From an uncultured bacterium (GTDB taxonomy: Bacteria; Patescibacteriota; Minisyncoccia; SW-4-49-11): a stretch of 6,614 bases of DNA. The position numbers and the translations under genes were made by a program. Within the stretch, counting starts at the first letter, position 1. Each line of letters starts with the position of its first letter. The notes under the pieces were generated by a model. The model saw only the letters and a list, made by a program, of their open reading frames with translations, was not told the origin of the DNA and did not search any database. The stretch covers positions 1 to 6,614 of the forward strand of contig CAJXTH010000040.1 in NCBI GenBank assembly GCA_913060955.1, written 5' to 3'. Of this stretch, positions 1 to 5,888 are shown one piece after another.

Positions 1-2774
1 TAATCAGATTTCTTGGAAGCAAGATAGAGCGGGAGAACATCGCGGATCTTGTCCATGAGATCAGCGTGATCCCCGGGAGCCAATCGGTCTTTTGCTAATC
101 GGCGCTCAAAGGTAGTCAGTAAGGAATCCAGTGATGGAACACCCTTTCCAGATTTTACGGAAATCGAAATCATCTGAAGCACTTTGTGAAGAGCATTTCC
201 GTAGGCAGCTTGAGGAGTTGTGATTCCTGGGAACCGCAAAATATAGTGATCCAGGACGTACTGAGGGCCTTTGTAGGTAATATCGACAAAAGCATTCAAA
301 TGACTGGGTGTCATACGGTAGTCAATCAAGGCAGACTCTAAGAAGCGAGATTCCTGACTCGTAAATCCGTCGGTAACGTACACATCCCAGGCCTGGTCAA
401 TTACTTCCCGAAGGTCTTGGTCAGGGGCATTCTGTTCACTCATAAAGTCAACAAAGGAAAGCGGTTTGACGTCTTTTCCCTTACTATCCACCGTGTGGCC
501 AGTCATAATCAAGTTACTTTTAGCTCGGGTGATCGCTACAAAGAAGAGCCGCAGGAAATCTTCTAGCGAGCCCTGCTCTGGTTCGAGCGGTAAGTTCATC
601 GGAAGTTTCAGGTTGGATGATTTTCCTTTTTTGGCCCAGCCTGGCTCGGAAACGTTCAAGACAAAGACGGTCTGGAACTCCAGTCCTTTGGATCCATGAG
701 CGGTAAGACACGAGACCGCCTCTTTGGCTGTTCGGAAGGCAGATTCTACCATCATTCCTTCGCTTGCTTGGTAAGCATCAATCACCCGAATAGCATCGGA
801 AAGTTTGAGCATGCGATGAGATTCGTATTCTTTGATTGTCTCGAGAAAGGATCGAATCGTAGAAATAAACGAAACATACTCTGCCTCGGACTCTTGGAGA
901 CGATCTGAGTTCAAATAAAACTCTTTATAGTTGGTCCCCAAGTCCCCGATTTTTCCGTTTCGATCCCCCATCAGGGTAAACAAAATCCGTTCCATCGGCT
1001 GGTGTAAAGACTCTATTGCCAGAGCCTGAAAGAGCTCCCCTACGGCTTGAATTTCCGCAACATCGCTCGCAAGTAATAGTTCTAACCAAGATTTGGATGA
1101 CCGATGATTATCCTTCCAGAACTTCCAGGCATCAAGTCGGTCAATACCCCAAAACGGATATGAGAGGATTTCTGGGAGTAGATCTTCCCGGGTGGGCATA
1201 TCCATTTGCGCCAAGGAATCCACGTACCGAGCCATGGTTACCAACTGATCAATATGAGGTTCTTGCAATACATCGTGTTTTTTGGAGTACGAGACAGGAA
1301 TATCTGCTGAAACAAAATATGGGACGAGTGCCTGGAGGTGTTTATGATTTTTGGCGATAATAGCAATTTCAGACGCTAGGTGACCTTGGTCCAGGAGTTC
1401 TTGAACCCGAGTTGTAATCCAAGAATACTCGTGTTCTACCGTGTCAAAACGATGATACACTAGATCTCCGTCTTCAATGGCTCCGGCTGCTTCCAGTCTC
1501 TTCTCCACCTCTTCGATTTTGTTCTCCAAACGGTCTTCTCCCTGAGTAATCACCTCTCGAGCGACATCTAGGATTTCTTGGCGAGACCGATAATTTTTGG
1601 TCAAGGTGATAATCTGAGTTCCCGGAAATTGATCTTTAAACGAAATAATATTCGAAATCTCTGCTCCCTGGAAGCGATAAATCCCCTGATCATCATCTCC
1701 CACGGCCAGCACATTGGGCATGGATTTTCCTTCGGTCAAAAGGTAGATCATCTGCATTTGAGCATCATTGGTATCCTGAAATTCATCTACCAAAATATAT
1801 TGATACTGGTCCGAGAGTTTGGCTTGGAGATATTCATTCGTCTTAAGGGAATCCAAAGCTCCCAGGATCATATCGTCAAAATCAATATATCCGTCCTGTT
1901 TCAACCGATCCTGATATTGCTGATAAATATCAGCCAAAGCATACATGGTGTCAATCCGGAGACTATCCTTGAGCCGTTTTGACTCTCCTTTGTTCGCTCG
2001 ATCCATGTAGTTTCGTTTCCAGGCAGAGACTGGAGCTCCTTTTCCGAGTTCTTCGGCTTCAAGAAGCGCATCTTCTAGCGTAACTGAGACAAAACGAACC
2101 AAGCTCGAAAAATACTCTGATCCGGTATGCTCCGGCAGTTGCTGAATTGAGTCTAAGATTCCTTTCCACTCTTGATAGCCAGTTTTTTTCCGCATATTGA
2201 TCTGGTCTGCCTCTTGGATCAGTGGGTCCAGGGTTATCAGATCTTGTTGATTGGCATCCAAAATGGCCCGAAAATCTGCAGGAGTAAGTCCAGCTTTCTT
2301 CAGGTGACTAATATTTGATTTGATAGATTTTTTGAACACAAATCCATCGGCTGATTGTGACCTCAGTGGATTATCGTATCGTAGTCCTGTGAGTAATTCA
2401 CGGAGCAACTCGTCGGCTCGAATCGAATCAATCGGGACAGTATCTTGAAAGGCCGGCAAGATTTCTGGGTAACTCCGGATCAATTCTGATCCAAAGCTAT
2501 GAAATGTATGAATCCCGACCCGATAGGCATCTGCCCCGATAAACCGTCGAAGTCGAGCTCGCATGTTGCTCGCCGCAGCCTCGGTAAAGGTCAGACACAA
2601 AATCTGATCCGGAGATACATCTCGCTGTTCTAAAATATTCGCAATACGCAAGGTCAACAACTGGGTCTTTCCCGATCCTGGACCAGCTACAACCAACACC
2701 GGCCCATCTAGAGTATCTACAGCCTGTCGCTGCTGATCATTGAGCATTTCGTACGCGGATTGAAAGTCTTGCAT
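1..2774 (-). CDS. UvrD/PcrA-like superfamily 1A DNA helicase with C-terminal RecB-like nuclease region (3' end cut by window edge)
   Basis: ATP-driven 3'-5' DNA helicase of the UvrD/Rep/PcrA type, expected to unwind DNA in the cytoplasm during repair or recombination. The frame is open for 924 codons with no stop in the window, so the C-terminus is missing. Visible motifs: Walker A GPGSGKT (residues 31-37), motif Ia LTFTEAAA (61-68), Walker B DEFQD (330-334), motif III GDDDQ (359-363), HGSKGLEF (693-700) and motif VI VAITRAK (746-752). After about residue 800, a segment with TPSHLNAF and then YGNALHKVLQ (His863) resembles the start of the PD-(D/E)XK nuclease domain seen in AddB/RecB-like proteins. 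The catalytic Asp and Glu-Lys of that domain would lie beyond the left edge. The start gives the usual short lead before Walker A; it has no Shine-Dalgarno match, but an extended -10 box lies upstream. The helicase call is firm. The nuclease call is an inference, and which of UvrD, PcrA or a lineage-specific paralogue this is cannot be decided. Confidence 0.93.
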   Translation of the reverse strand, partial: MQDFQSAYEMLNDQQRQAVDTLDGPVLVVAGPGSGKTQLLTLRIANILEQRDVSPDQILCLTFTEAAASNMRARLRRFIGADAYRVGIHTFHSFGSELIRSYPEILPAFQDTVPIDSIRADELLRELLTGLRYDNPLRSQSADGFVFKKSIKSNISHLKKAGLTPADFRAILDANQQDLITLDPLIQEADQINMRKKTGYQEWKGILDSIQQLPEHTGSEYFSSLVRFVSVTLEDALLEAEELGKGAPVSAWKRNYMDRANKGESKRLKDSLRIDTMYALADIYQQYQDRLKQDGYIDFDDMILGALDSLKTNEYLQAKLSDQYQYILVDEFQDTNDAQMQMIYLLTEGKSMPNVLAVGDDDQGIYRFQGAEISNIISFKDQFPGTQIITLTKNYRSRQEILDVAREVITQGEDRLENKIEEVEKRLEAAGAIEDGDLVYHRFDTVEHEYSWITTRVQELLDQGHLASEIAIIAKNHKHLQALVPYFVSADIPVSYSKKHDVLQEPHIDQLVTMARYVDSLAQMDMPTREDLLPEILSYPFWGIDRLDAWKFWKDNHRSSKSWLELLLASDVAEIQAVGELFQALAIESLHQPMERILFTLMGDRNGKIGDLGTNYKEFYLNSDRLQESEAEYVSFISTIRSFLETIKEYESHRMLKLSDAIRVIDAYQASEGMMVESAFRTAKEAVSCLTAHGSKGLEFQTVFVLNVSEPGWAKKGKSSNLKLPMNLPLEPEQGSLEDFLRLFFVAITRAKSNLIMTGHTVDSKGKDVKPLSFVDFMSEQNAPDQDLREVIDQAWDVYVTDGFTSQESRFLESALIDYRMTPSHLNAFVDITYKGPQYVLDHYILRFPGITTPQAAYGNALHKVLQMISISVKSGKGVPSLDSLLTTFERRLAKDRLAPGDHADLMDKIRDVLPLYLASKKSD

Positions 2775-2804
2775 GAGTGTGTTCGTTCTATCTTGATTAC
2801 ATAC

Positions 2805-2813
2805 ATTATCTCA
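2805..2813 (-). promoter_or_regulatory. Candidate extended -10 promoter of the helicase gene
   Basis: On the minus strand this reads TGAGATAAT, a TGN plus five-of-six match to TATAAT. It would start transcription about 24 bases before the helicase start codon. No convincing -35 box is seen 16-18 bases further upstream. The call rests on motif and position only. Confidence 0.35.
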
Positions 2814-2825
2814 GAAATTGGATAG

Positions 2826-2879
2826 TTATGGAACCGCAAGCCTACCTTCGACAGGTAATTGTTCCACTATAAAAATCAT
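2826..2879 (-). repeat. Dispersed imperfect palindromic repeat, copy A
   Basis: This 54-base intergenic element lies about 50 bases upstream of the helicase start. Its 36-base core (2830-2865) begins with GGAAC, ends with GTTCC, and has an inner hairpin CCTGTC-GAA-GGTAGG on the minus strand. It matches copy B (5272-5328, plus strand) at 31 of 36 core positions. Similarity continues into both flanks: ATGATTT on one side and CCATAA on the other, with one 3-base indel. The two copies lie in opposite orientations. No U-run follows the hairpin, so it does not look like a terminator. It resembles a REP-like or MITE-like family, but family identity is not known from the sequence alone. Confidence 0.75.
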
Positions 2880-2880
2880 G

Positions 2881-3165
2881 CGTCCCCGATTCAAACCGAT
2901 TGGGTGGACGTTTGAGGAAAACTTATTTGTCTGAGCCAGACCAAAGATCGTATCAGAATATCGTTCAGTACGCTTCCACTCGATAGGATTAATCCTTTGA
3001 AATCATAATCTAAGCGAGTTTATATGTTTGACGAAAAGGTCTACCCAATACAGGTTTGAATCTATACCTCGTGGTTATATCAATAAGATTCCGACTCCTT
3101 TTCTCGAAGGTTGGGAAACGTTTGGTTTCCCAGGAGGGGTACCAACGGGCCGGAATGACAGGACG
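2881..3165. other. Intergenic stretch without a supportable gene
   Basis: This region lies between repeat copy A and the glyS terminator. No frame here has family-like composition; the only short open frame (plus strand, about 3028-3213) runs through the terminator hairpin and into the end of glyS. Two small symmetric sequences are visible: a perfect 12-base palindrome AGGATTAATCCT (2985-2996) and an 8-bp hairpin TGGGAAAC/GTTTCCCA with a 5-base loop (3112-3132). Neither has a U-run. I see no RNA gene or promoter that I would defend. Confidence 0.5.
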
Positions 3166-3190
3166 AAAAAAGCCTCCTTGAAAGGAGGCT
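3166..3190 (-). terminator. Intrinsic terminator of glyS
   Basis: On the minus strand, an 8-bp GC-rich stem (AGCCTCCT/AGGAGGCT) with a 4-base loop is followed by six T residues. It begins 8 bases after the glyS stop codon. Geometry, strand and position all fit a rho-independent terminator ending the AlbA_2-glyS transcript. Confidence 0.9.
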
Positions 3191-3198
3191 ACAGAAAG

Positions 3199-4620
3199 TT
3201 ACTTTTGGAATGATTTTGAAGACAAGTACGATCCCAGATCTTCGATCTTTACTCGTCCTCCATCACCAACTTGTTCCATGGTATCTCGGTGTCGGAGGGT
3301 TACTGTTCCGTCTTCCATAGTCTGGTAATCGACGGTGGCGCACCACGGGGTTCCGACTTCGTCTTGTCGTCGGTATCGCTTTCCGATTGATCCGGTCATG
3401 TCATAATCAGCAGAGATTCCCTGAGCTCGCAAGTCTTGAGAAAGTTCCAGAGCTTTTTCGGCCAGACCGTCTTTCTTCATAAGCGGAAGTACGGCGATCT
3501 TGAATGGTGCCAAGTCGTAGGCAAATTTCATGACTACTCGAGAGTCTCCTCCATCGAGTTCCTCTTCGGTGTAGGCATCAAGCATAGTTGCCATCAGGAG
3601 TCGGTCAACTCCAACAGTTGGCTCCATTACGTGTGGTACGTAGACTTCGTTGGTTACAGGATCTCGGTAGGATAGATCTTTTCCAGAGTGTTCTTGGTGT
3701 TGAGACAAGTCAAAGTCTGTTCGGTAGGCCAGTCCCGAAAGCTCGTTGAATCCAAATGGGTAGTTATACTCCCAGTCTACGGTTCGCTTGGAATAGTGAG
3801 ACAGTTTTTCCTGAGCGTGTTCCTTTTCTTTCAGGTTTTCTGGCTTGATTCCAATCACCTGGGTAAAGAATTCGAATTGCAAATCCTTCCACTCCTCAAA
3901 GACCTGGTTCCATTCCTCGTCAGTTTTTGGTGGAGCGATAAAGTATTCAATCTCCATCTGTTCGAACTCTACAATTCGGTACAGGAAGTTTCCAGGAGTA
4001 ATCTCATTTCGGAAGGCTTTTCCGATTTGTCCAATTCCAAACGGAACTCGCGCTCGCTCGGATTGTACCGCATTTTTGAAGTTCACAAAGATTCCCTGAG
4101 CGGTCTCTGGTCGCAAGTAGATCTTTTGGTTGGGGTCATTTCCGATCTTGTCCCGATTAGTCTCGAACATCATGTTCATGTACCGAGCTTCGGTCCAGTC
4201 AGCCTCTTGTCCAGTGATTGGATTTTTGATCTTGTTGTCTCGAATAATCTGGGTGATTTCTTCCGGAGACTTTCCTTCTACGTCAATTCCAATAGCATCC
4301 TCGATCAAGTGATCTGCCCGGAATCGGTGTTTGGAAATTTTGTCATCTACCATACAATCCGAAAAGTTTCCGGTGTGACCACTGGCCTCCCAGACTCGAG
4401 AGTTCATAAAAATATTGGCATCCACCTCTACCATATCCATGCGAGAGGTAATGAAAAATCGTCGCCATGCTTCTTTGATATTATTTCGAAGCATGACTCC
4501 CTTTGGTCCAAAGTCCCAAGTGTTGGCCAAGCCGCCATAAATGCCAGAACCCTGGTATACGAAACCAGTACTGTTAGCAAATTTGGCAATTTTGTCCAAT
4601 CGGTCTTGTGCTTGGGACAT
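3199..4620 (-). CDS. glyS: Glycyl-tRNA synthetase, single-chain (alpha2) type
   Basis: Charges tRNA-Gly with glycine in the cytoplasm; essential for translation. At 473 residues it fits the class II alpha2 form rather than the alpha2beta2 form encoded by glyQ and glyS. Family signatures in order: YQGSGIYGGLANTWDFGP near the N-terminus (22-39), YLRPETAQGIFVNF (168-181), motif 2 with FRNEI (203-207) and VEFEQMEIEYF (217-227), motif 3 EPTVGVDRLL (333-342), then an HGTP-type anticodon-binding domain from about residue 370 (APFKIAVLPL) to the end. The stretch GNFSDCMVDDKISKHRFRADHL (84-105) corresponds to a region where many relatives have a CxxC pair; that pair is absent here. The start puts the protein in register with the family N-terminus; there is no clear Shine-Dalgarno match. 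It lies 37 bp after the AlbA_2 gene, with no terminator between, so co-transcription is likely. The gap is too short to hold a T-box leader. Confidence 0.97.
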   Translation of the reverse strand: MSQAQDRLDKIAKFANSTGFVYQGSGIYGGLANTWDFGPKGVMLRNNIKEAWRRFFITSRMDMVEVDANIFMNSRVWEASGHTGNFSDCMVDDKISKHRFRADHLIEDAIGIDVEGKSPEEITQIIRDNKIKNPITGQEADWTEARYMNMMFETNRDKIGNDPNQKIYLRPETAQGIFVNFKNAVQSERARVPFGIGQIGKAFRNEITPGNFLYRIVEFEQMEIEYFIAPPKTDEEWNQVFEEWKDLQFEFFTQVIGIKPENLKEKEHAQEKLSHYSKRTVDWEYNYPFGFNELSGLAYRTDFDLSQHQEHSGKDLSYRDPVTNEVYVPHVMEPTVGVDRLLMATMLDAYTEEELDGGDSRVVMKFAYDLAPFKIAVLPLMKKDGLAEKALELSQDLRAQGISADYDMTGSIGKRYRRQDEVGTPWCATVDYQTMEDGTVTLRHRDTMEQVGDGGRVKIEDLGSYLSSKSFQK

Positions 4621-4645
4621 ACGAATATCTTAGTTGTACCCGCTT

Positions 4646-4674
4646 ATAGTAACACATTTAGAGCTTCCAGTCAT
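4646..4674 (-). promoter_or_regulatory. Possible internal promoter for glyS
   Basis: On the minus strand, ATGACT (4669-4674) and TACTAT (4646-4651) are separated by 17 bases, and the -10-like box is preceded by TGN. Each hexamer matches the consensus at four of six positions. The site overlaps the end of the AlbA_2 gene and could give glyS its own transcript in addition to read-through. This is weak evidence. Confidence 0.25.
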
Positions 4675-5221
4675 CCTGTTCTTCACCAGTGTCTAAAATA
4701 TTTTCGATCGACTCCAGAAGTTCCGTTTTTTGCTTCTTTACAGCCAGATTCACCAGTCTTCGCATAGCTCGAGCATCGTGAATAATCGTCGAACTAGCGT
4801 TTTGCCGGACATACACTCCCCCAGCGCGGAAGACTTTGGCTTCGTCGATCTTGGTAATAATTGGAATGTCATCAAACTCCTCTACCTCAATAATTAACAA
4901 TTGCTTATCACCATATTTCACCGTAACCACCTGATATTTCGGAATTGGATCCAAGTATTTCTCCAAGGTTTGATCTAGTCGCGTTCGGTCATAACTTTCC
5001 AAGTCAGCTTTAGATAGTCCCTTTACCTGACGGTTATCTGCCACTCCGAAAATCAGAATTCCTCCTCCAGGAATATTGGCCATAGCCGCCATGTGCTTGG
5101 CTACTTTTGCTTTTTTGAAGTCATTAAACGTATGCCAGTTAAACTCAATTTTGAAGTCTACATGATCAGTTTCAAACCCATTTTTGATAATCTCATCCAG
5201 CAACTCAGTTGTATATTTCAT
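4658..5221 (-). CDS. Stand-alone AlbA_2 (Schlafen-type) domain protein
   Basis: This 187-residue protein consists almost entirely of an AlbA_2 domain, a fold often annotated as a putative nucleic-acid-binding or divergent ATP-binding domain. Signatures: an N-terminal ETDHVDFKIEF (17-27), the glycine-rich ANIPGGGILIFGVAD (48-62) followed by VKGL, and VYVRQNASSTII (136-147). Residues after about 150 form a charged tail with predicted helical character (KKQKTELLESIENIL). Many family members carry a C-terminal winged helix or ATPase-related domain; none is present here. There is no signal peptide or membrane segment. The biochemical role is unknown; the domain occurs in regulators, defence-related proteins and Schlafen RNases. 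The gene is preceded by an extended -10 box and lies directly upstream of glyS. The domain assignment is secure, the function is not. Confidence 0.88.
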   Translation of the reverse strand: MKYTTELLDEIIKNGFETDHVDFKIEFNWHTFNDFKKAKVAKHMAAMANIPGGGILIFGVADNRQVKGLSKADLESYDRTRLDQTLEKYLDPIPKYQVVTVKYGDKQLLIIEVEEFDDIPIITKIDEAKVFRAGGVYVRQNASSTIIHDARAMRRLVNLAVKKQKTELLESIENILDTGEEQDDWKL

Positions 5222-5246
5222 AGTCTGTTTTGGTATTAGTCCTGGA

Positions 5247-5288
5247 TATATTGTAGCATAATTCCCACAAAATGATTTATATTGTAGC
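5247..5288 (-). promoter_or_regulatory. Candidate promoter of the AlbA_2-glyS unit, with an 11-base repeat
   Basis: The minus strand at 5250-5258 reads TGCTACAAT, an extended -10 box that would start transcription about 22 bases before the AlbA_2 start codon. No good -35 box is seen. The 11-mer TATATTGTAGC (plus-strand reading) occurs at 5247-5257 and again at 5278-5288, 31 bases apart, close to three helical turns. The second copy lacks the TG extension and lies at the edge of dispersed repeat B. The pair could be tandem -10 boxes or a repeated operator. The -10 call is moderate; the operator idea is speculative. Confidence 0.4.
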
Positions 5289-5328
5289 GGAACGTTTACC
5301 TGCCGAAGGTAGGCTTACCGTTCCATAA
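5272..5328 (+). repeat. Dispersed imperfect palindromic repeat, copy B
   Basis: The second copy of the element at 2826-2879, here on the plus strand. The 36-base core at 5289-5324 has GGAACG/CGTTCC ends and an inner stem CCTGCC-GAA-GGTAGG containing one G-T pair. It differs from copy A at five core positions. It sits between the terminator at 5334-5359 and the AlbA_2 promoter region, about 50 bases upstream of the AlbA_2 start codon. Confidence 0.75.
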
Positions 5329-5333
5329 AAATA

Positions 5334-5359
5334 AAAAAGACCGGATCGACCGGCTTTTT
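5334..5359 (-). terminator. Intrinsic terminator downstream of tRNA 3'-end copy 2
   Basis: On the minus strand the stem is AAAAG-CCGG / CCGG-(bulge)-CTTTT with a 5-base loop, followed by a T-rich tract continuing into repeat B. It begins a few bases after the tRNA-derived 20-mer at 5364-5383, the distance expected between a tRNA 3' end and its terminator. The A-run on the other side means it could also work on the plus strand. Confidence 0.7.
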
Positions 5360-5363
5360 CATT

Positions 5364-5383
5364 TGTGCGCAAGAGAGGACTTG
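5364..5383 (-). repeat. tRNA 3'-end direct repeat, copy 2 (candidate attachment-site remnant)
   Basis: An exact copy of the 20 bases at 5561-5580. In tRNA terms it covers, on the minus strand, part of the T-loop, the 3' strand of the T-stem, the 3' strand of the acceptor stem, the discriminator A and two further bases. Similarity to the longer copy stops abruptly inside the T-loop. The T-loop is a known crossover position for tyrosine integrases that use tRNA genes. The integration reading is an inference, since no integrase lies in the window. Confidence 0.6.
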
Positions 5384-5513
5384 GTCACAAGTAAATTTCC
5401 TGACGGAAATTTCTCGCGACCCCGTCTCGCGGTGTTCGCCTTGGGCTTCGCCCAAACTCACACATCGCTCCGACTTTCAAGTCCCTCATAACCATGCAGA
5501 AATGCATGGTTAT
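5373..5513. other. Gene-free segment of consecutive hairpins, possibly structured RNA or recombination site
   Basis: Perfect inverted repeats follow one another: AAATTTCC/GGAAATTT with a 4-base loop (5393-5412), CGCGA/TCGCG (5415-5431), TTGGGC/GCCCAA with a 3-base loop (5441-5455), and an 11-bp stem ATAACCATGCA/TGCATGGTTAT with loop GAAA (5488-5513). The first three are enclosed by a long-range stem, GAG(A)GGACTTG (5373-5383) with CAAGTCCCTC (5478-5487): ten pairs with one bulged A. The outer strand GAGAGGACTTG belongs to the tRNA-derived repeat, and its second copy at 5570-5580 could pair with the same partner instead. The short frames that cross this block look like non-coding shadow translation. 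The function and transcribed strand are unknown. Confidence 0.6.
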
Positions 5514-5525
5514 AGACGCACGTAA

Positions 5526-5557
5526 AACAAAAGCCCAGCGGATGCTGGACTTTTGTT
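5526..5557 (-). terminator. Intrinsic terminator downstream of tRNA 3'-end copy 1
   Basis: The arms AACAAAAG and CTTTTGTT enclose CCAGC-GGAT-GCTGG with one internal mismatch, giving a 13-bp hairpin with a T-rich 3' arm on the minus strand. It begins 3 bases after the tRNA-derived repeat at 5561-5580. It probably ends transcripts from the helix-turn-helix gene as well. Because the stem is symmetric in A and T content it could also act on the plus strand. Confidence 0.75.
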
Positions 5558-5560
5558 CTA

Positions 5561-5594
5561 TGTGCGCAAGAGAGGACTTGAACCTCCACGGCGC
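5561..5594 (-). pseudogene. 3' fragment of a tRNA gene, probably tRNA-Leu
   Basis: On the minus strand the T-stem GGAGG, loop TTCAAGT and CCTCT (5571-5587) pair correctly, with one G-U pair. They are followed by the acceptor 3' strand CTTGCGC (5564-5570) and discriminator A (5563). No CCA is encoded; the sequence continues CAT. The T-loop sequence and the discriminator A are typical of bacterial tRNA-Leu, and the GCGCC before the T-arm could be part of a long variable arm. The matching 5' acceptor strand GCGCAAG, the D-arm and the anticodon arm are absent from the preceding bases, which are occupied by the end of the helix-turn-helix gene. It is therefore a remnant, not a working gene. A 3' exon of an intron-split tRNA is less likely, since no 5' exon is in the window. 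Confidence 0.7.
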
Positions 5595-5618
5595 TGTATC
5601 CAATAACGGTGATTGGCT

Positions 5619-5888
5619 TTACTTATCCATATTATACTTCCCTTTTCGGAGCTTGTCAAGCTTTTGGTCAAACTCTTCTGGGGATATCTTATAGGCTGAA
5701 CAGACTGAATTTTTCAGTATAAGGTATAGAGGTCTTTTTTGTGCTCCTCCATCTTCACATTCGAGCGTACCTCTCTCACAGCGATCTCGAATGTTCCGAG
5801 GGGTTGTACCCACTATAGTGGCAACTTCAGTAACTGTTGCTACTTCTCGAAAGCATGTTTTCATTTTTGCATTGGCTATTTGATTCAT
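5619..5888 (-). CDS. Small helix-turn-helix protein, excisionase-like
   Basis: An 89-residue cytoplasmic protein with a predicted helix-turn-helix at about residues 19-42 (TEVATIVGTTPRNIRDRCERGTL), in the style of MerR/excisionase-type DNA-binding domains. A short strand segment (RPLYLI) and a lysine-rich C-terminal helix follow. The frame is open back to 5987, but that extension overlaps the upstream transglycosylase gene and has no family character. ATG at 5888 is preferred because GGAAG lies 9 bases upstream. A second ATG at 5864 is possible: TGATATAAT (5887-5895) is a perfect extended -10 box overlapping the first ATG. The gene lies about 50 bp after the transglycosylase gene and ends about 25 bp before the tRNA fragment, a position typical of xis genes next to attachment sites. 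The DNA-binding call is good; the excisionase role is inferred from size and place. Confidence 0.65.
   Translation of the reverse strand: MNQIANAKMKTCFREVATVTEVATIVGTTPRNIRDRCERGTLECEDGGAQKRPLYLILKNSVCSAYKISPEEFDQKLDKLRKGKYNMDK

Noticed and set aside
3050..3067. Bases resembling a tRNA T-loop (GGTTTGAATCT)
   Set aside because: The flanking bases do not form a T-stem, and no acceptor, D-arm or anticodon arm can be built around them.
3028..3213. A short plus-strand open frame in the gap between glyS and the helicase gene
   Set aside because: It passes through the glyS terminator hairpin and into the end of glyS, and has no family character.
4621..4657. T-box or other riboswitch in front of glyS
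   Set aside because: The gap between the AlbA_2 stop and the glyS start is only 37 bases, too short for such a leader, and it holds no terminator hairpin.
3688..4767. A long plus-strand open frame of 359 codons opposite glyS
   Set aside because: It is antisense to a firmly identified synthetase gene, has no recognisable domain, and runs over the glyS-AlbA_2 gap. It is a by-product of codon use on the other strand.
5364..5594. Short spaced repeats considered as a CRISPR array
   Set aside because: There are only two copies, the spacing is 177 bases, the repeat is tRNA-derived, and no cas gene is present.
5385..5603. Minus-strand open frame of 72 codons across the hairpin block
   Set aside because: It translates through the tRNA fragment, a terminator and the hairpins. 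Products of this sort are typical false calls over tRNA genes and structured non-coding DNA.
5494..5694. Plus-strand open frame of 66 codons with CAREDLNLHG
   Set aside because: This is the usual spurious translation opposite a tRNA T-arm and overlaps the end of the helix-turn-helix gene.
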